A DNA stretch of 64,000 bases. Origin: Hermodice carunculata (lineage: Eukaryota; Annelida; Polychaeta; Eunicida; Amphinomidae). The notes below the pieces were generated by a model. That model was given only the letters and a program-made list of their open reading frames with translations, searched no databases and had not been told where the DNA came from. The DNA is taken from positions 80,736,725-80,800,724 of the forward strand of contig OZ026623.1 in NCBI GenBank assembly GCA_964020975.1. Direction: 5' to 3'. This document shows, piece by piece, positions 25,589-37,159 of this stretch (its first letter is position 1; each line of letters starts with the position of its first letter). The position numbers were made by a program, and so were the translations under genes.

Positions 25589-26201
25589 GGATATGGTTCA
25601 GTGAATACTTATATTTGCTTTTTGGTGCAATGCAACAACTCATGTTACAATCTATCAGGGATTTTGGAATTTGATAAGTTTACGAAACATGTATTCGCAG
25701 TGTGGGACAATCGCACGCCTGTGATCTCACGTTTGTTGATTAATGGTAGTTGGTGATCATGAGGTTTGCTCCACGTTGGCAATATTGATTAACACACGGC
25801 CGCAGAACCACGGAAGCTTTGGTCAGTTGTCGTAATGAGCAGTAATACTTGCCATTGCCAAGCCTCTAATTGGGCCAATCGAGAATACAGGGCGCCGCGT
25901 GCTGCAACAAAACGGAGTTACAGGTCTTTGCCAGGAAAATGCAAAAGCTATTTCAGTGGCACAAAGAGGCATTAAAATTTGTCGGTCAAGCTAAACTAGG
26001 TTAAACTGTATGCTACAAAACAGATCTGTTTGTGTTTATCAGCAGGTTGAGTCGAGAAATTGAAAAGAAGTAAGAAGCAAGGTCCAGATACGCTGAATCA
26101 TTTTGTTAGCGGTGGGAAGGGAGTCCTTTTGATCTTTTTCTTTGCTGGCAGGGGGCGTACAAAGCCCACTAGCACCCTCCTCGTCCGCCACCGTACACCA
26201 T
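25589..26201. other. Unrecognised stretch
   Basis: No gene or named repeat. It runs up to the inverted duplication. Confidence 0.3.
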
Positions 26202-26514
<313 letters not shown>

Positions 26515-28898
26515 GAGTTTCTACTTGGTCAGTTTATTATAATCACAGTCATCATCATAAAAACTGACAATAGCATATTTAGTATTACCAACATCCATCT
26601 GCAACACACGTGCATCTTAAAAGCGTCTCTTTTCTGCAACCACTTGGTTAATTGTTTCCAAATAACACATGGGTACGTTTTCATCCATTGAACTTAACTT
26701 GTTCAGCAAATGGATTCGCGATTTCTTTAATTTTTGCTTCGAAGAATTTTTAAAGTGTGTCTTTTAGTCGTCCGTTCGCATTTTCGATTTCTGGAAAAGT
26801 GTTTGTAAGATCCTCTTCGAACATGATGGGGGGTCTCTCTGCCAAATTTGTTCAAATAGTTATGCTCCAGTGATTTTTGGATTTTTTGTTCATTTTATGG
26901 CAAAATCTTAAAAAATTCTTTCCGAAACCGCTTGAGCTTCGAAATTGCATGGGAACACTTCTGGAGACCCCTAGACCTGAATTAGTTCAACAGGTGTTGC
27001 TGCGATTTTTTTTCCACTTTTTTAAATGAATTTTTTCGTGTGAATAAATTCACTCTTCGTGATGCAAACTGATCTTCTTTAGACATACTAATTCGCGAAA
27101 CAAACTACTGCTGTCTTACTGTTTTTTGTATCAAATAACGACACAGTTTTTCTGCACATCATGTTGCCTGTGTTTTACCTTTTTGTGTGTCATGTAAAGT
27201 CACAATGCTCCTTAACATCATATCGCCGTTGTCCGACTTTTATGTGTATCAGGTGAAGTCACATTGTTTCTTTATATCGTATCGCTAATGTGCGATTTTT
27301 GGTATTATGTAAATTAATGTTTCTTCGTTGTATCGTCGTTGTTTCACTTTACCGTTTATCATGTAGTCGCCATGTCTCTTTACATCCGATGTCGTACTTC
27401 GTATATCATCTAAAATCGAAAGTCACAGCATTTCTTTAAAATACACGTGTTTCTGTCTTACTCCTGTCTGTACTCTTTGCCAATGCTTCCGTCTGTGTTC
27501 TACAGCCACGTTCCTGCCAAGTTAGACAATATTATGTTGTCATAAATTGAAGTCCAAAGGGAACCTGGGCGGGTTCTTGTCCGATGTCACAGCAACTGTC
27601 CGAGCCCTATCATTCAAAAAGGCATTTTTAAAAAGAATTTCTCAAAGATGAATAAAATTTCATCAAAAGTTTCAAATTTTTCACTTAAACGAGACCAATT
27701 GACCAAATTTGGTACAGACCTACCCAAGATACCTACGTCCCAAGCTACTTTGAAGAGGATCCATTATGTGGTTCCTGGAGAAAATTCAAATTGCGAACAT
27801 ACAACATATAAATATAAGCTCGGCATACTTGGGCCGGCTAGTTAGCTTATCTGAAAGTGATAAACCTACATTTATGTCAGTACTCTGACGTGACACTTTA
27901 GAGTAAATGAAGAAGATAAGTGTTGCCTTTAGGGATAAAATGTGCACCAAGAACATGGCCTGGCAGGAGTGATGCACGTTTAAAAGGTTTACAGTGTTGG
28001 GACATTTGCTGGATATCTGCATCTGTGCCCGTGCGTTTTAAATTTTTTAATTTTTCATACGTCGTTTTGGAAACAAGTTATGAACTGTTTTGCATGTGTC
28101 ACAATCGATAAAACGTAGAATCCTTTGTTTTCTTGATTACTAATCAAATGCTTTTGCTGTATCATTAACCATTTAATTCTTGCTAATATAATAGGGTTCT
28201 CACGGGTATCTGCGTTGTTTTACGAGGTTTGCTTTTGTGGTTTATTTTATTAATGACCGTAATTTAGAACCAATATTGGCACAAAGCCACGACTGGAAAA
28301 TTCAACCGATACTCGTGTCATTTTGAGTCAGGCAGAGAAAGACTGACAAGGCTGGTATCCAGTAAACAGACCAGCAAAATACCTCTTGACAATCAATGAT
28401 TTGTTACAAAGCTGGATTGTTTTCATATGAAGACATAATTTATGACCTGTCAATGACAGACCAACCAGTCGTATGCTTAGACATTTATGATTGAAGTATC
28501 CTCAGTAGAACATGTGACAAGCAACTCATATACGGGGGGCGGGGTGGGGATACTCCCATGTAGGATTGTACTGGGTATGTGCCGCAGGAAAGGCCCTGTT
28601 TTCATTACTCCCAGGATTAGAAAAGCCCCCCTCCCCCCCCAAAAAAATCTACACAGCTGGATTAAGATAGGGGTAACAATTATTTGAGTGAACTGGAGAT
28701 ATAGGATATAATAAGTAAGATCTGTGGGGGGAATTTTTGTGGGAAGTAAGAATATGCTAAAACTTGTTTAAAATTGGAATGTTGGTCTCCAGAATGCACC
28801 AATGCAGCACTCCTTTCAACACATTACAAGATTAAGAAAGAGTATCTTTTTACATCTGGTGTAGGATTAAGATAGGGTATTGTATAAAAATTCCCGAG

Positions 28899-28900
<2 letters not shown>
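26515..28900. other. Unrecognised stretch, AT-rich
   Basis: No coding sequence or named repeat. Around 28510-28640 there is a G/C-tract-bearing segment (GGGGGGCGGGGTGGGGATAC; CCCCCCTCCCCCCCC) that resembles a dispersed repeat but cannot be classified. Confidence 0.3.
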
Positions 28901-28956
<56 letters not shown>

Positions 28957-28966
28957 CCCCCCCCCC
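28901..28966. repeat. (CA)n microsatellite with C10
   Basis: About 25 CA units then ATGT and ten C. Confidence 0.97.
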
Positions 28967-28967
28967 G

Positions 28968-29893
28968 CTCATATACGACACTCCTACAGTAAAATTTTAT
29001 CGGAATTTTATTGGTGTATGTTTCGTTTGTTTTTTTCGCTCTGTAAAGTATTTATGCAATAAAGAAAAGCGGCATATATTCGAAGTACTCCAAGCTAGAA
29101 CTGAGATTCTTTATATACGATCTGTTTAAAACAAAGCTAGCAGTAGTACTGAGATTTTTTTCTTCTAAAAATACGATCTGTTTGAAACAAATTCCATTTT
29201 CTTCCATTGCCGGGCTGCATGGCCAAACCGAACTGTAACATACACCCAGATATTTGTTCACAGTTTGCCACACTGTGCAAACTCCGGGTTCCAGCAGCAA
29301 TGGGGCCGCCTATCTCCAATTTCCTGCAAAAAACCCGGTCGACAGCGACCAGTAATTTTAAATATGGACAAGTGCGTCCGACTGTGCCAGGTAACAAATT
29401 TAACTGACGTCAAAGGATGTAATGTCTAAAAGGGAAAAGAACATTCGTTTCAAACATGTTTGAACAGATGTCCAAGTTGCCAAAGGCCTAACAGAAATAT
29501 ACGTGTGGTTCCAGTAGCTCGACCGACCCTACTGAAAAGGCCCGACCCTAAATAAATTTGATGAAACATAAAAAAAAAAAAAAGTTTTAAGCCGCCCTTC
29601 CCTGATAAAAATTGATCGACCTGGGCTGAAAGATTTTATCGAGAAAGTGGCCGATGTGTGCCGTTATTTTGCAGTAAAGTGAACTCAAACAGCATTTTAT
29701 TTCAAATTGTCTGCGACGGTTTACTTGGGCCGGGGAAACAGCATAGCTGCATAGTCACGGTTTTCGGTGTAACAGCATAGCTCCCATTGTAATGTTGGAC
29801 CAACTTTTAAGTGTCGCATGATGGCGGCGTCTGATGCAATGCGTGCAATGGGATGTGCACCTAACTAGTACTGTCCAGTTGGACTTCTTCGAA
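28968..29893. other. Unrecognised stretch
   Basis: Contains an A14-type run near 29570-29583 and short ORFs without domains. A Kozak-like ATGATGGCGGCGTCT near 29817 opens only a very short frame. Confidence 0.3.
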
Positions 29894-30174
29894 TTATATA
29901 ACTTCTGGGCTTGGGATCAGATCACTTTTTTCGTGAACCAACATCAAGGCCAGGCCACTGAGTCGGTCTTCAGTCATGCTTGCGCGTGTCCAGGCCAAAG
30001 TTTTAGACGACGGAGGGCCGAAAATGATCGTTCACATGTAACACTACCTACAGGTGTTGTCAAGAAGATGCAGATTATCTCGCGTAATGCTGGGGAATAA
30101 TTACCGTCACAAACTACAAGAGCTGCAGTAGCATCCTTTAGTCTTGGTTCTGCTGGTTCTCCTTTAAATAACAT
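29894..30174 (-). pseudogene. hAT-family transposase C-terminal fragment
   Basis: On the minus strand the frame reads ...YSPALREIICIFLTTPVGSV then TCERSFSALRRLKLW, the signature of the hAT dimerisation domain (LTLPVSTASCERSFSALRRLK..). A single frameshift after LKLW moves to another frame that continues TRASMTEDRLSGLALMLVHE and ends SPEVI-stop at 29894-29896, exactly as the family does (STM.EDRL.GLALL..H....PEEVI). Zinc finger and catalytic parts are absent within the flanking sequence, and no hAT terminal repeats were found. It is a dead fragment of a DNA transposon of the ZMYM/52-kDa-repressor-like type. Confidence 0.8.
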
Positions 30175-31252
30175 CTTCCATTTTCCATTTAAAGAGACTA
30201 GTCAAATGGCGTTGGAAAATTGACAGATTGCTCAATTTTATTGATTTGCGGGGTGGAAAAAGCAGCTCTCCTGATTTATAATGTGGAGACTTAATATTTA
30301 AAGCACCAAAGACGTACATGTATATGGTGAAATTTAAAAACTTGTTTATGTGTGACAATATATACGAATCACCAAAAGAGAATATTTTCACAGTGAAATG
30401 CAAAATCTTGTTTATAAATGACAAAATATAGGTACGAATCAACAAAAGATTTTTTCACATCAAATATGGCCATAGTCTATCCTAAGGTTTATGATAGATG
30501 TAATCTGCCGATCCGAACTTTTTGCATGCTCATTGTAACTGTAGATCACGTAGGAATAACCTTTCAACCTTACGTGCAGACCAAGGGGGTTGGGATGTTA
30601 ACCTGCACGCCTGTGCATGTCGCACCAAATTAGGGTAAGCATCCGATGCCTATAATCTATAATGCCCATGCTATGTCTATATCTATGATCTCCCTTACCG
30701 TATTTTCTTGGTGACAAAGTACAGCATTGTTTGTTGACTTGCTCGTTTTGTGAATGGTATGGACAATTTGCTGGGGAATCTTAATCTTGTGTTAACAACT
30801 TGTTACAAACTATAGGGGCCTATTACAAACTATAATTTTGTGCCTGTGCAGTCAGAACCTTAATCCTTATCTTGCACTAACAACTTACTACAAGCTATGT
30901 GTGCAGTCTGTTATTTTGTCTTCTGGACAGATACGCTGGAAGAAACGAAAACAGCATGGCGCCAATGATGCTATCACACAAAGAACAATCTCCTCAATGT
31001 GGCTGTGGTTGCTAATTTTAGTCAACATCATAGCAATAAAGGCCTACTCCGGGGAGGGAGGCTGCGGTGTTAACTGGAATAGAATGGGTGGAGACATACG
31101 TGTTGGTGGCGGTGTGGGGGTGGGGGTACGTGCAAAAGGTAGTGGAATAAACAGGATTTGCATGGAACGAAACATTCCTATTGCTCATTAATTTTGTCAG
31201 CCTCAAACATGTACGAACTTTCGGTCCCTTTTGTACATCTTAAGTATTCTTT
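30175..31252. other. Unrecognised stretch
   Basis: A 117-codon plus-strand ORF (30838-31191) ends in a Gly/Val-rich segment caused by GTGGGGGTGGGGG repeats and has no recognisable domain. No splice or codon evidence supports it. Confidence 0.3.
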
Positions 31253-31295
31253 TCTCCCCCCCCCCCTTTTTTTTGGGGTGGGGGGGTGGGGGAAG
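31253..31295. repeat. C-run, T-run, G-run block
   Basis: Eleven C, then eight to nine T, then GGGGTGGGGGGGTGGGGGAA. The C-run and G-run can pair as a hairpin around the T-run or form quadruplex and i-motif structures; this is inferred from composition only. Confidence 0.6.
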
Positions 31296-31820
31296 CAAAT
31301 TTAAGACCGTAAGGTCTTTGTGCCATAGGTGATTGTCCAAAATCAGAAGAACTTTTCTCTCCAGAGATTGTCGCAAGTAAGAGACAAAGTGATGCAACCA
31401 CTGGAGAAAAAGTTCGCTGTTTATCCATCTGCTATCACTGCAGTGCAGGTCCCAATATATTTTAGCTCCTGGGGGTGCGCTATTAAGCAGACCGCCCCAT
31501 CCGTACTCAGGGAAAAACTATCATCGAACATGGTTCCCAGTAGCCCATGCGACACACCACCTTAAAAGGCTCCTCGCTCAGAAGGCCTGGGCCTACTGGC
31601 GAGGCACACCGCTTTTTTTTTTTTTTTACCTTTTACTGAAATAACTTCTGGAAGTCGGTTTGATGATGTAACTATTCCAGCCTTATCTACATTGCGGATG
31701 TCACCATCCCTAAACTTAAAGCTGCACCTTATCATTGAACACTTTAGGAGATGGAAAAAGCATGACACCTGGGTTCGTATTAAAGCACATGCATGGCCCT
31801 TTCTATTTTAGTTGTGGCAC
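31296..31820. other. Unrecognised stretch
   Basis: No gene or named repeat. A run of about 15 T lies near 31612-31627. Confidence 0.3.
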
Positions 31821-31838
31821 GTGTGTGTGTGTGTGTAC

Positions 31839-31881
<43 letters not shown>

Positions 31882-31889
31882 TGTGTGTA
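31821..31889. repeat. (GT)n microsatellite
   Basis: About 30 GT units with ACAG and CT interruptions. Confidence 0.97.
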
Positions 31890-32844
31890 TTCTTATGTCG
31901 GCGGGACGTTCAAATATTTGCGCGTTTGTCGATTAAAACCGGGAAGATCATTCAAATGACATTTGCTCATTTGTTGTTAAAACTTCTGACGTTATGTAGC
32001 TTTTAATATAGGCCTGATACCTAGGCCTATTTATGGGTCGTGGGTTATTGGGTGTGGGTGCTGTGGGATTGTGGGGTTTTTACAACAATCCGTTAATTTG
32101 GGCTACTTCTGGCGTAGGCCTATCAGCGATACCCACTTAAACGGACACGGCGGCACTGCGCATCCTGCGTACGGCCTGTGTGCGCCTAAGTGGGTATCTT
32201 CAAAATATTAGCCCGTTTGTGTTAAAGTTTTTGTGTTTGCAGTTTGTAAATTTGTTCTTCGAGTTTGAAACATAGGCCTATGTCTGTCCATGTCAACGCA
32301 AAAACGTCAATGCCATAACCGGGGATCTAACTCTGAGAATAAAGATAAAGACAACAAACAATAATCATATCCTTATAACATAATTTCTGTTTATTTTTAA
32401 AACTTGCATGATTTGACTAGTATTCTTACGATGGGCCTAATTTATAATTTAATTCTATATGCCAAGCTTCTGTATGCAAAACAGGCATATAAACTTTCAC
32501 CCTCCCCCCCCCAAAAAAAATCCTCGATACTTACGTTTCAAAAAAACACGACCACTTTGAGCTGCGCTGGTGTTCGTTATTGATGAATGCACACTTATTG
32601 ACTTAATGCAAACTGTGATTTTGCTAAGAAAGCAGTAGGGCCTATTTATAGGCTATATTAGGGTGCCCAATTATCGGAAAATCGGCGATAATTGTGCCAT
32701 TGGCGGACGAGATGTCGTTAAAATCACAGCCAAACAACATTGTTAACATGAGATTTATTTTTTGCATGTCATAAACGGAACGCAACGGTTAACCTTCTGA
32801 CAATTGGGCACCCCAGTCTATATTAGGCCTACAACTGATGGTTC
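31890..32844. other. Non-coding stretch rich in TAGGCCTA
   Basis: TAGGCCT or TAGGCCTA occurs at about 32009, 32022, 32115, 32273 and 32824, with a related TAGGGCCTA near 32636. No ORF of interest is present. A nine to ten C run followed by A8 lies at about 32503-32520. Confidence 0.4.
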
Positions 32845-33701
32845 TAGAAATAGGGTAGGGTGGGGGAAGACGGACCGTGGGGGATGATGGACCTTAGTTT
32901 TCTTAAACGTCATAGAATACATAGTTATGCTCCCCGCCATATGTATTAATCCGTTCCATTTGGTTGCAACGGGTGCAGTGTTTTGCTCATTGCCAGCTTC
33001 GGTCGTCTGCTCAACACAGTGTGCTCCACAGGACCCTGAAGTGTGGGAAGGTAAGTACTTTTGTTTTACTGTTTTTCCACAATGAATTATGAGCTAAGAA
33101 CACAATATAAGTTCATGTGGTCATGAAAAAGTGCATCTGGCTTGGAAGATTACTATCATTATCTAAATGTAATCCTTGTAAGTCCAGGCTCTAAAACATT
33201 GCAAATACATCATGGCGCTGGCTTTTATGGCTACGGGAGCAGTCATTATCCCAGATCAATGTCATAAGGACCATCTTCCCCCATGGGGTGGGGGAACATG
33301 GTCCCCATCAAAACTAGGCAGTCATGCGTTCTAATTTAGGTTAATTTGCCATATTTGCAGTCATAATAAATTATATTTTTGCATTTTTTAAACTGAAGGT
33401 ACTAAATAAGAGTCAAAATGAGATGTAAGTGTTTTGCTGAGTATCTCTAAATGACGCAAAAAATGATTAGAATGCATCCTTTCTATCGTGAATTTGGAAC
33501 AACAGCTCTACTTTTTTTCTTGTTTGTTTTTTGTTTTTGTTATTTTTGGTTTTGTTGAGTAAAGCATATCTTGATACTCAGTGCATTTATACAAAAGAAA
33601 GCCTTTCATGCAATTGATGCCAGATATACATATATTATATCAAAACTTCATATTTGAATTCTATGATATCAATCAAGGTCCGTCTTCCCCCGCTATCTCT
33701 A
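32845..33701. repeat. 857-bp inverted-repeat segment upstream of the transposase
   Basis: Left end TAGAAATAGGG..GGTGGGGGAAGACGGACC (32845-32876) is mirrored by GGTCCGTCTTCCCCCGCTATCTCTA (33677-33701). A 17-base tandem GTGGGGGATGATGGACC follows the left end (32877-32893), and an internal palindrome, GGACCATCTTCCCCCA facing GGGGTGGGGGAACATGGTCC, sits at 33268-33304. The segment overlaps the likely 5' UTR exon and intron of the transposase. It may be a MITE in the 5' region or the element's own terminal and subterminal binding sites; a proper inverted right end downstream of the ORF was not found. Confidence 0.6.
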
Positions 33702-33842
33702 AAATTGTGATATAAGCGTAGGCCTGTATCTGTTTTCTATCAGAATCCTTGTATTTAACATTTATTTCATATGTTTATAGGTGAAAAGTATGGGACAAGA
33801 AATTATAGGCCTACCTGAACAATATTATGTTTTGCATTGCAG
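33051..33842 (+). other. Probable 5' UTR intron of the transposase gene
   Basis: A strong donor (GTGGGAAG then GTAAGTAC, 33051) is followed by acceptor candidates TATGTTTATAG ending at 33780 and TTTTGCATTGCAG ending at 33842. The second lies one base before the preferred start codon context (CAGGATGG). Use of either acceptor is inferred; transcript data would settle it. Confidence 0.5.
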
Positions 33843-33843
33843 G

Positions 33844-35715
33844 ATGGTCCGTTTTTATCAGAAAAAAACAGACCGTGGCAGCTGGACACCAGGAATGATT
33901 GGTGCTGCTATAAGTGCGGTAAATATGCATAAATTGCCATTAAAAAGGGCTGCCCGCCACCACGGTGTCCCTGCAAGTACACTACGCAGACACATAAACA
34001 TGTCAGTGATTCACCCTGGTAAGCAATACCTGGGCAGGCAGTCAATACTGGGGTCCACGGTGGAAGACCAGCTTGCTGAATATTGTTTGCAGATGGAGGA
34101 GTGGGGTTTTGGGTTGTCCAACAGAGATGTAAGGGAGCTGGCATTCGAGTACTTAGACCTGCACAAACTGCCAAATCCTTTTCATGGGGGCATGGCGGGA
34201 AAGGACTGGTTTTACGCATTCCGTAAAAGGCATCCCGAATTAACCCTACGCAGACCAGAGGCCCTTTCATATCAAAGAGCACAAGGGCTAAATAGAGATC
34301 AAGTATCCAATTACTTCATGCTTCTAGAAAAAACAATAAAGAAGCTAGAGCTAAGCGTGAAGCCACATCACATCTACAATTGTGATGAAACTGGCATCAG
34401 CACAGTACCGGGCACTACAAACATTGTCTGTAGAAAAGGGAAGAAAGCCGTGTATCAAATTACTAGTGCGGAGAGGGGCACCAACACCACTGTTATGTGC
34501 TGTTGCAGCGCAGGTGGCCAGTTTATTCCACCCATGGTCCTCTACAAAGGCGCTAGACTAAGTGAAGCCTTAAAGCAAGATCTGCCTTTCCATACACTGG
34601 CAACCTGCACCGATAGTGGATATATGGACAAAGAAAAGTTCGCTGACTTCCTTGTTCACTTTCAGCAACATCGAGTCCACAATGATGAACCATGTTTATT
34701 AGTGCTGGATGGTCATGGATCCCATACCCGCTCCATCAGAGCCCTGGAGTTCGCTATCGAACACAAAATCACCATTCTATGTCTGCCGCCCCACACATCT
34801 CATAAAACGCAACCCCTGGATTGCTGTTTTTTCAAACCGCTGAAAACCAAATACAGAAATAAATGCAGAGAATTTCTCAAGGCCAACATTGGACGCGTAA
34901 TCACAAAGTTTGAATTTCCGCAACTGTTTTCTAATGCGTACAATGAAGTGGTGATGCCATCCATCGCAATTCAAGGATTTAAGGTAACAGGCATACATCC
35001 ACTCAACCCTGATGTCTTCCCAGACAATGCATACAGCGCTTCGGAATTCATCCAGCATGTCCAGGCAGCTCTCAATAAGGATGCACCAAGCCAGCCTCCA
35101 CCTCAGACCACGGACGAACCTAGACCTGTAGGAGATCAAAGCACCGGCAATGATACTGCCGACCGCCAAACCCCAGCAGAAATGGATCCACCAGGGGTAT
35201 CTGATGCTGAGCCTTCTTTGCCAGAGGGTTCGGACAGCCAAAATGCTTTCATCCAAATGCGGCCGCCTGCAGTTGCTAAATCTACTTCCACCAGGAAAAG
35301 GAGACGTAATGCAAAGAGCACATCATCGCGTATTGTTACGAGTCCTACCGTAATTGAAGAACTCAAACAAAAAGCAAAGCTTCAAACAAAAGAGAATGAT
35401 CAACCAAAATCGGTCGTCAAAAAAGGTAGGCCTCTTAAAAAAGTGCAGGCAAAAAAACCCGGAAAGGTAGATCCGCAACCTGGGACAAGCGGCGAGTCTA
35501 CAAAACGCAGAAAGACAAAAGCTGTCGCAGCAGAAGAGAGAAATAAACCTGAAAACTTTTGCGCAGTTTGCCAAGGAAATTATTATGATGATACTGGAGA
35601 CGACAGGGAAGATTGGATTCAATGTCCACAATGTGAAATGTGGTTCCATGAAACATGTGCTGGCATTTATGGCAAAAGAGCATATGATTTTATATGTGAC
35701 GATTGTGCCGAGTAA
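33844..35715 (+). CDS. Tigger/pogo-type DDE transposase with AT-hook and PHD finger
   Basis: Intact 623-codon frame. The ATG at 33844 is chosen because the protein then starts MVRFYQKKTDRGSW as relatives do; the frame is open a little further upstream but crosses likely splice acceptors. Order: pipsqueak-type helix-turn-helix (about 15-52), CENP-B-like second HTH (about 68-142), DDE endonuclease with D181 (NCDETG), D289 (LDGHGS) and D326 (QPLD), a DDx36D spacing, then a Pro/Ser-rich linker, basic patch KRRR (about 485), AT-hook-like KKGRPLKK (526-533) and a C-terminal PHD finger (C573, C576, C594, C597, H602, C605, C618, C621). All catalytic and zinc ligands are present and there is no internal stop. 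Family knowledge predicts nuclear cut-and-paste transposition at TA sites. AT-hook and PHD suggest chromatin-guided targeting (inference). It could be a recently active element or a domesticated gene; AATAAA lies 250 bases downstream. Confidence 0.93.
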   Translation: MVRFYQKKTDRGSWTPGMIGAAISAVNMHKLPLKRAARHHGVPASTLRRHINMSVIHPGKQYLGRQSILGSTVEDQLAEYCLQMEEWGFGLSNRDVRELAFEYLDLHKLPNPFHGGMAGKDWFYAFRKRHPELTLRRPEALSYQRAQGLNRDQVSNYFMLLEKTIKKLELSVKPHHIYNCDETGISTVPGTTNIVCRKGKKAVYQITSAERGTNTTVMCCCSAGGQFIPPMVLYKGARLSEALKQDLPFHTLATCTDSGYMDKEKFADFLVHFQQHRVHNDEPCLLVLDGHGSHTRSIRALEFAIEHKITILCLPPHTSHKTQPLDCCFFKPLKTKYRNKCREFLKANIGRVITKFEFPQLFSNAYNEVVMPSIAIQGFKVTGIHPLNPDVFPDNAYSASEFIQHVQAALNKDAPSQPPPQTTDEPRPVGDQSTGNDTADRQTPAEMDPPGVSDAEPSLPEGSDSQNAFIQMRPPAVAKSTSTRKRRRNAKSTSSRIVTSPTVIEELKQKAKLQTKENDQPKSVVKKGRPLKKVQAKKPGKVDPQPGTSGESTKRRKTKAVAAEERNKPENFCAVCQGNYYDDTGDDREDWIQCPQCEMWFHETCAGIYGKRAYDFICDDCAE

Positions 35716-35964
35716 AGACGATAACAGAGCCCGGATTGATAAAACAAGTCCCTTTAAAGATGCGAAAACTGAGCTTTAAGTTAGCAAAGAAAAAAAAAGT
35801 TAATTTGTATTTTGTCACTAATGGCTACTTACTATGTGATGAACTATTCACAAGGCCCATTAGCAGAGTGCCTTTGAATTGACATTTTAAAACCATCTGT
35901 TGCAAAAACTTTCTTGAAAATGTTACACAAAGTTACATAAATTTACATTTGCTTTGTTGGGCAG

Positions 35965-35970
35965 AATAAA
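35965..35970 (+). terminator. Candidate poly(A) signal of the transposase gene
   Basis: AATAAA 250 bases after the stop codon in CAGAATAAACAAGTTGTTTG, with a downstream GTTGTTT element. Confidence 0.5.
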
Positions 35971-36343
35971 CAAGTTGTTTGCTTAAGATGCTACGATGTT
36001 TCATAATCACATATAGGCCCTACTCTCTGCATATAGACACATGCACACACATATACACACATACACACGCACACACTCGTACACACATACATATATGAAT
36101 GTAAACAAATATGCATACACACTTGCATAGAATATGTTGATTTGCAAGCGGTATTTTCAGTATTACATTATTTTTAATTTCTGTGGAATTCAAAAAAGGT
36201 CCGATTCATATGTTTTGTATTTAATTTTGCATTACTAAGCCTGTTGGTATCATCAGACAATGATATTTGCAAATGCAGAAAAACAAACTGGTATATTAGG
36301 TAATTTGCCACAGACGGGTGCCTAAAGTTCTCTCTCTCCCAAT

Positions 36344-36360
36344 GGTGGGGGAAGATGGCC
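36344..36360 (+). promoter_or_regulatory. Downstream copy of the GGTGGGGGAAGAYGG motif
   Basis: GGTGGGGGAAGATGGCC matches the motif found at 32859-32876, 32877-32893, 33268-33304 and 33677-33691. It lies about 630 bases after the transposase stop, in direct rather than inverted orientation to the left-most copy. It may mark the right boundary region of the element. Confidence 0.45.
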
Positions 36361-37159
36361 CGAAAGTGTATGTCTGAATTAAATGATTCATTTTTTCAGA
36401 AATACCCATGCAAAGTTTCCGTACATCTGGTGGCGGCCTCACTAATTCTTGGGAAACGCTGAGGTGACGTCACAGGTTATTGCTTATCGACTGGTACGCA
36501 ATTATCGATCCTTGCAAGTGCGACATGTGACCCACTGTGCGTGAGTGAACCACTTTGCCCCGGGTCTCCCCTAGGTCTAAGACAAAAACAACCCAGTTTT
36601 AATGCGGGACAAACACCATAAATTTGTCAAAATTTCAGTTTATTTCAGGGACTGTTCCTGATGATGAGGGACTGTTGGCATCTCTGCACGTGTGTCAATA
36701 ATTCCACTTTATTTATACGGTACCGTGAGTCGTGTGAAGACACAGGTCATGTCTTCTTGCACAAATGATGTGGGGGCTGTATATATACATATGAAGGCAC
36801 AGTGTGTGCCTTTGGGTGTGTTTGCATAGGTCACCCTGGGTCATGATAAGGTGAAGGTGGTGCCCTCTGTGTGGTTCATAGAACACTAAGGGTCATATCT
36901 ATAAGGGGCATACGGTATAGTTTCTTGCATGTTTGCATGGCGCATCTCTGGTGATATGAAGACCAGCCAGTAGGCCTAAACCATCACATGATACTGCAGG
37001 TTCCATTTTATTCTCAGCCCCAGAGGGCGTCAAGGCACAATGTCTTGGTAACTCAGATACAGTTAGACGTAATTACTAACTGTCCCAGACAAGCCCCACA
37101 TGAAAACCTGTTATCAGACGGGCTACATGTAGAAGAAAATATATAGGCCTAGGCCTACG
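36361..37159. other. Unrecognised stretch
   Basis: No gene. CCCAGAGGGCGTC near 37018 and two overlapping TAGGCCTA octamers at 37144-37157 are the only notable items. Confidence 0.3.

Noticed and set aside
25131-25756. Long poly-Ile/Leu/Tyr ORFs
   Set aside because: Artefacts of the ATT/GTT trinucleotide tract.
30838-31191. 117-codon ORF with hydrophobic and Gly-rich parts
   Set aside because: The Gly/Val-rich half comes from GTGGGGG repeats and no homology or splice context supports it.
34777-35256. 159-codon minus-strand ORF
   Set aside because: Antisense shadow of the transposase coding sequence.
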